Origin: Elysia marginata | Lineage: Eukaryota > Mollusca > Gastropoda > Plakobranchidae | DNA length: 22,397 nucleotides | Direction of reading: 5' to 3' | NCBI GenBank assembly: GCA_019649035.1 | Contig: BMAT01013041.1 | Coordinates: forward strand, 115,754-138,150 | Shown: positions 18,540-22,397 of the stretch, in pieces | How positions within the stretch are numbered: position 1 is the first letter of the stretch | Layout: each line of letters starts with the position of its first letter | Translations under genes and position numbers: made by a program | Notes under the pieces: model-generated | Databases searched by the model: none | What the model saw: the letters and a program-made list of their open reading frames with translations, nothing else | Told to the model about the DNA's origin: nothing

Positions 18540-18726
18540 AAAAAAAATTGAAATACAGAAAACGTAATTGATTTTTTAAGCATTTAAGGATGATATCATC
18601 AAATCAGAACTTGTTCAAAATGTAACCAATGCTGAAACTTTGAATGAAAAGTTACACATTATTGAAAAGCCAAGACCAGTGAGAAAAAGTTTGGAATATA
18701 GAGAACCAGGCTAAGTAAATTGATTT
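18518..18726 (+). repeat. Internal direct duplication inside the LINE remnant
   Basis: ATTGAAAAGCCAGGACCAGT begins at 18518 and a near copy, ATTGAAAAGCCAAGACCAGT, at 18661, 143 bp apart. Similarity continues through a region encoding a KP.PV.K..EY.. motif and as far as ATTGATTT (about 18569-18576 and 18719-18726). The copies have since diverged by substitutions and small indels. Confidence 0.65.
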
Positions 18727-19690
18727 ACTTTGCATGAAAAGATACACAGTTTCAAAAAAAAAAAAACTTCGATGTATGCACCACAAGAAGGACATTCAGT
18801 AATTTTCAGACCAAACACAACTTGGAACGCAAACAAATTGAGACAACCTAAAAGGGAATAAAGAGTAGCAGATAGGCACAAAAATTTTTTTTTTTAAATC
18901 ATACAAACTCATAAAAAAAGCAAAGAAAAATCACTTAAGAAATTTATTCAGTCAAAACAAAGAAAATCACAAGGTGCTTTATAAAATTGTTAACAATTTA
19001 ACCAAACATACCAAACCAACCGACAATTTACCATCATCTGAAGATCTGCAAGAACTGACAGAGTATTTGGCAACATTCTTTGATCAAAAGACATGTTACA
19101 TCCGTGCCATACTGGATTAAAGTCATGCACATACGAAAGATATACATGTGAAATCAGCTGCAGGAAGTCAATGGACAGTTTTGATTTGGCCACTGAAGAA
19201 GAAGTCCTGAAGGTAATCAAAACCCTAGCCAACAAAGCCCATTCTCTACTCCAACTTCATGTATTATAAGATGTCTGAAAGCATTTTTCCCAAGGAAAAT
19301 TTTGAAAATTATGCTTCAATTCAGGCTAATTCAAGGCCTTTGGGAAGTAGATTTACCTGCCCCTATGTTACAAATTTTTTGTCATAATTAAGTTGAAAAA
19401 GAAACATTTTCTAAAGTAAAAAAAATTCAAGACAACCTGCTCAATTGTTTCGATCTATTTCGTTTTACATTTTTGCACACTCTAATCTTCAACCACAATA
19501 TTAATGAGAATGCAAATTATCTCTAAAATGAGGGATACATTGACTTTTTAATTTCATATCTTTTGTTTTAAAGTACAGGCTATAATTGTAAATCTATTTT
19601 AAAATTTCCAATTGATTTTTCAATTTTCAATTATCGACATTATTTATGTTTTGTAAACTATTATGAAAGAAATTATGTAGGTTTTATTTT

Positions 19691-19745
19691 GTGAAGCGCT
19701 TTGAGTTTTAGACTTTATTTTATTGTAAAAGGCGCTATATAAATC
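19691..19745 (+). repeat. LINE 3' tail (SINE-shared type)
   Basis: GTGAAGCGCTTTGAG at 19691-19705 and GGCGCTATATAAAT at 19731-19744 form the AGCGCT...CGCTATATAAA pattern common at 3' ends of L2-like LINEs and their SINEs. It resembles the tail of the SINE at 2468-2786. Probably the recognition site for the element's reverse transcriptase (inference). Confidence 0.6.
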
Positions 19746-19750
19746 TAGAT

Positions 19751-20127
19751 ATTACCGTAATAAAAAGCTTTTGTATTTTAACTATATTTTAATTAAATGC
19801 AATGGCTGATTAACTTCCTTTCACCATTGTTTGTTTAGCTGGTCCTGACCATACACCAAACACACTGTACAACACCAGTTGTATCGGCCCTAGTTTTTTA
19901 ATACAATCTTCTAATCTGTATTTAATTGACCGGGTTTTGCCAAAGGAATGTTCCAGAGATTTAGCAGCTGTCCAATTCAAAGACAATTATATTTGTTTTT
20001 CAGAGAAACCCTGGTTGTCTTCAAGTATGTATCCCACTGAAGCTTTACTGCCTTCCTTGTCCGCATTTTCTGAAGTTCTTTGTAATCATTTAAACCATGA
20101 TAGAGATAGATTAGGCCAGGTGCACTA
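19751..20127. other. No gene recognised between LINE remnant and MITE
   Basis: AT-rich. Short frames on both strands cover 19937-20225 but have no family resemblance. Nothing else seen. Confidence 0.5.
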
Positions 20128-20301
20128 AGTGGAACCCCTGAATAAAGACCTGCAAAAATGGGGGTGAAAAAGGTCTTATAAGAAGAGGGTCTTAGTTCAG
20201 GGGTTAAATTACTAATACTATACACATATAAGTGGATGTCGTCAAAAGTCTCCTAAGAGGGTGGTCTTTATTGAGGACGCCTTAATTGGGGAGTTCCACT
20301 G
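20128..20301. mobile_element. Short MITE with TA target duplication (pogo/Tc1-mariner type)
   Basis: The left end AGTGGAACCCC (20128-20138) pairs with AGTGGAACTCCCC read on the minus strand from 20300 to 20288. TA flanks both ends (20126-20127, 20302-20303). AATAAAGACC at 20141-20150 recurs inverted at 20272-20263. A second inverted partner of CCCCTGAATAAAGACC (20135-20150) lies inside the element at 20203-20188, with two mismatches. 174 bp with no coding, so non-autonomous. Ends of CAGTGGAAC type and the TA duplication fit pogo/Tigger or related mariner elements, but the family name is inference. Confidence 0.7.
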
Positions 20302-22397
20302 TAGATATATCTAGATTTGGATCGTTTGATACTTCTAATAACTGAGAAAATAGAAAGACAGAACAATAACAAAAGGGCTGCTACTGGCATGTGTTTGTTT
20401 GGTAGTTTTTTAGTTTTAGTTTTATGTCATAAAAGGTTTCAGTTGCCATCTTGATTCATATCTGCAGATTTTCCTTTACGGAAATGAATGGCAGCAGTAA
20501 ATTGCTTTGCAAAAAGGGTAACCAAAGAATTTTTTCCTAGTTTTATTTTTAGCAGTTAAATCCAGCTGTGGAAATTTTCGCACAACTAACTCCCCAATTC
20601 CCGCAGAAATGCAGAAAACTAGAACCACCATTATAAATTAGGATGTGAAAAAGGTTTTGCCTAAATGAAAAGCATTCTTATTAAAACTAAGTACAAGTAT
20701 ATCCATTTTTTTTTAAAATCTTAAGACTGCTGATCTTATAAATAGTATTTGAAATGCATTTTAGTTTCAGTATGAATAAATAAGCAAACTGTTGAAATTT
20801 TCAAAACAGTTGCAGTGTTTAAAAAAATACTTCTGGTCATCTGGCTATGATTTCAAAGATTTTACTAAAAACCAACTGCATCAATATCTCTTGCTACTTG
20901 AATACAGAAATTTTCCTTATGACAAGAGCAAGAAACCAACGGAAACAAAACCAGTCTTACAATTACATTAATGAACACACACTGATCAGACAAAGGCATT
21001 CATTTTTTTTTCTTTTCCAAGTTTAATGAACATTTTCTCTGACAAGTTCATTATTTAATAAAAAAATGAAATATGATAGAATTTTGTTACATAATATGGT
21101 ATCTACTTAAACATATTTTGTTTATCAAAATATATAAAAGAAGTAAGTAACCATTTTGGCCTGTAAAGTACTTAAAAAATTGTAAAGACTGTTTATAAGA
21201 ATTGTGGATTAAAAAAAGTTAATGTATTTTAGTTGTACAATATATGAACATTTTGAAATTATTTCATTACATTTTTTCAACCTTTTATATATATATAAAT
21301 GTTTTTTTGTACCCTCTGAATTGGTGCAGATTACTCTACATCTCTCCAAGAGCATAGGGAACCAAAAAATTTCTCCAAGCATCCCTTTTATGCGCAAGCC
21401 ATTTTAGCTCATTCCTGGTTTTGTACCTTTTTGTATAGGCTACTCAATATTTACATGAAATACACCATTCCATCAGTCTTTCATGAATTTAATTAAGGTT
21501 AGACACAAATTCTAAAACACAAAACCCCAAACAAAACAGCGACTAAAAACCCATGATTTTAAATTCTCTTCAACAGTTAAGGCTCTTTGTCTTATTCTTA
21601 AGGAGATAAAAGACAATAAAACATCACATAAAATCATAACAAAGTACATCCAAATGTAATGATGTAGCAAAGTTGACCAGTAAACTTGACATGTATATAT
21701 TTTTGAAAGAATACAAGAACAACAACGACAGCAAAGTGAACAAAGCACTTGAAACTTTTGAAAATAATATAAAAGTTGTTTGTAGCAATTTAATATTTGA
21801 CCAACATAAAAAATTCACAAGTGCATTCCTAAAAAAAAACACACACACAAAAAAACAAACAATTTTTAGCATAACAATAAAGTAATCTGGTAAATATTCT
21901 GTGTTGCAAAGCTTTGTAGTAAGCAACATCTGATATTGTAGAGGGAAGGGAGTAAATACAACAGTCATTTGTGAGAAAATCTTTTTCTGAAAAAAAAAAG
22001 AAGTATGATCTATATAAAACTTTTTTTTGCACATCTAGATCTAGATATTTAGTTCACACACCTTTTCTTCTTCATGTTGAAAATGGTAACTTGGGATCTT
22101 ATATAATAATTTTAGAGGTCATAAATTTTTTGTCACAATTCAACACTTTTGACAACCACATCAACACAGGTTTCATAAATGCAGGCATTTTTCAAAGCAT
22201 TTGATAAATGAGCAAATCATAAACTATATTATGGGTAAGCCTATATCAGGTCTATCAACCCTCTAAGCTACAAAGTAGGCATTAATCATGGTCAATACAA
22301 AAACTTTTTTGGTCTTGATAGTCCAATTAAAAGATTTTGTTATTAGAAAAAAAAATATTCTGAATTGAAGAGTTTGATACAAGTGTAAGGCATTCAG
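20302..22397. other. AT-rich sequence, no gene recognised
   Basis: Contains only low-complexity features: poly-A/T runs, (TA)n at about 21285-21297, A9/(CA)n/A7 at 21832-21857 and TCTAGATCTAGATA near 22035. Open frames on the minus strand around 21512-22034 are rich in Phe, Leu, Cys and Ser and look like chance frames in T-rich DNA. A 3' UTR of a convergent neighbour cannot be excluded. Confidence 0.55.

Larger units (their letters stand above)
18180..19750 (+). mobile_element. Degenerate L2/CR1-like non-LTR retrotransposon (LINE), RT core lost
   Basis: The AP-endonuclease C-terminal half is recognisable: FFQEFHDYIDERTLCPS in one frame, then after a frame change near 18280 the stretch IVGDFNFPLDYKRSESATKF and KKGHTIDLVIEY. 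Further fragments follow: RPNTTWNANKLRQPKREQ near 18812-18865 and NHKVLYKIVNNL to LATFFDQK near 18966-19090, both typical of the linker before the RT. DLATEEEVLKVIKTL near 19182-19225 is the start of the RT. Stops and frame changes are frequent, and the RT palm with its catalytic aspartates is absent. The 3' end carries GTGAAGCGCTTTGAG and GGCGCTATATAAAT (19691-19744). Clade assignment is from remembered family patterns. Confidence 0.75.

Noticed and set aside
19937..20225. Overlapping frames on both strands near the MITE
   Set aside because: The minus-strand frame runs through part of the MITE, and neither frame resembles a known family.
21832..21857. A-rich/(CA)n run as a special regulatory repeat
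   Set aside because: It is a short simple repeat of a kind found many times in the window and has no further structure.
21512..22034. Minus-strand open frames of up to 136 codons near the right end
   Set aside because: They run through poly-A/T and CA repeats, have no domain resemblance and overlap one another and a plus-strand frame. Chance frames are the simpler reading.
1..22397. CRISPR array, operon, toxin-antitoxin or other prokaryotic system
   Set aside because: There are no spaced identical repeats or clustered intronless genes, and the only gene is a spliced animal XPO1.

Overview
The window is AT-rich nuclear DNA from an intron-rich animal. Its only confident cellular gene is the 3' part of exportin-1 (XPO1/CRM1) on the + strand. 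The protein is very close to vertebrate CRM1, but the introns hold tRNA-derived SINEs and other repeats typical of invertebrate genomes. A mollusc or another lophotrochozoan would fit, but that is inference and the sequence does not fix the taxon.

Layout. Bases 1-668 are intron. Fifteen coding exons follow between 669 and 12667. They join in frame through 14 GT-AG introns and encode the last 657 residues of CRM1, from about human residue 416 to the stop. The N-terminal part, which holds the main Ran-binding region, lies upstream of the window. The acidic loop, the NES-binding groove with the leptomycin-reactive cysteine, the later HEAT repeats and the C-terminal helix/tail are all present and intact.

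Mobile elements in the introns are two antisense tRNA-headed SINEs (about 2468-2786 and 4012-4297), a candidate solo LTR (5277-5892) and a short GC-rich hairpin island (about 6428-6510).

From 12668 onward there is 3' UTR with several AATAAA signals, grading into AT-rich sequence in which I recognise no further cellular gene. About 18180-19750 is a decayed non-LTR retrotransposon (L2/CR1-like) that has lost the reverse-transcriptase core. Its 3' tail resembles the tail of the first SINE. A 174-bp MITE with a TA target duplication and nested inverted repeats lies at 20128-20301. The last 2 kb shows nothing I can name.

I found no convincing new multi-gene system. The points most worth following are the SINE/LINE tail pair, the nested-repeat MITE, the candidate solo LTR, the SINE next to an XPO1 splice acceptor, and an unexplained coding-like, structured patch on the minus strand near 16.7-17.0 kb.
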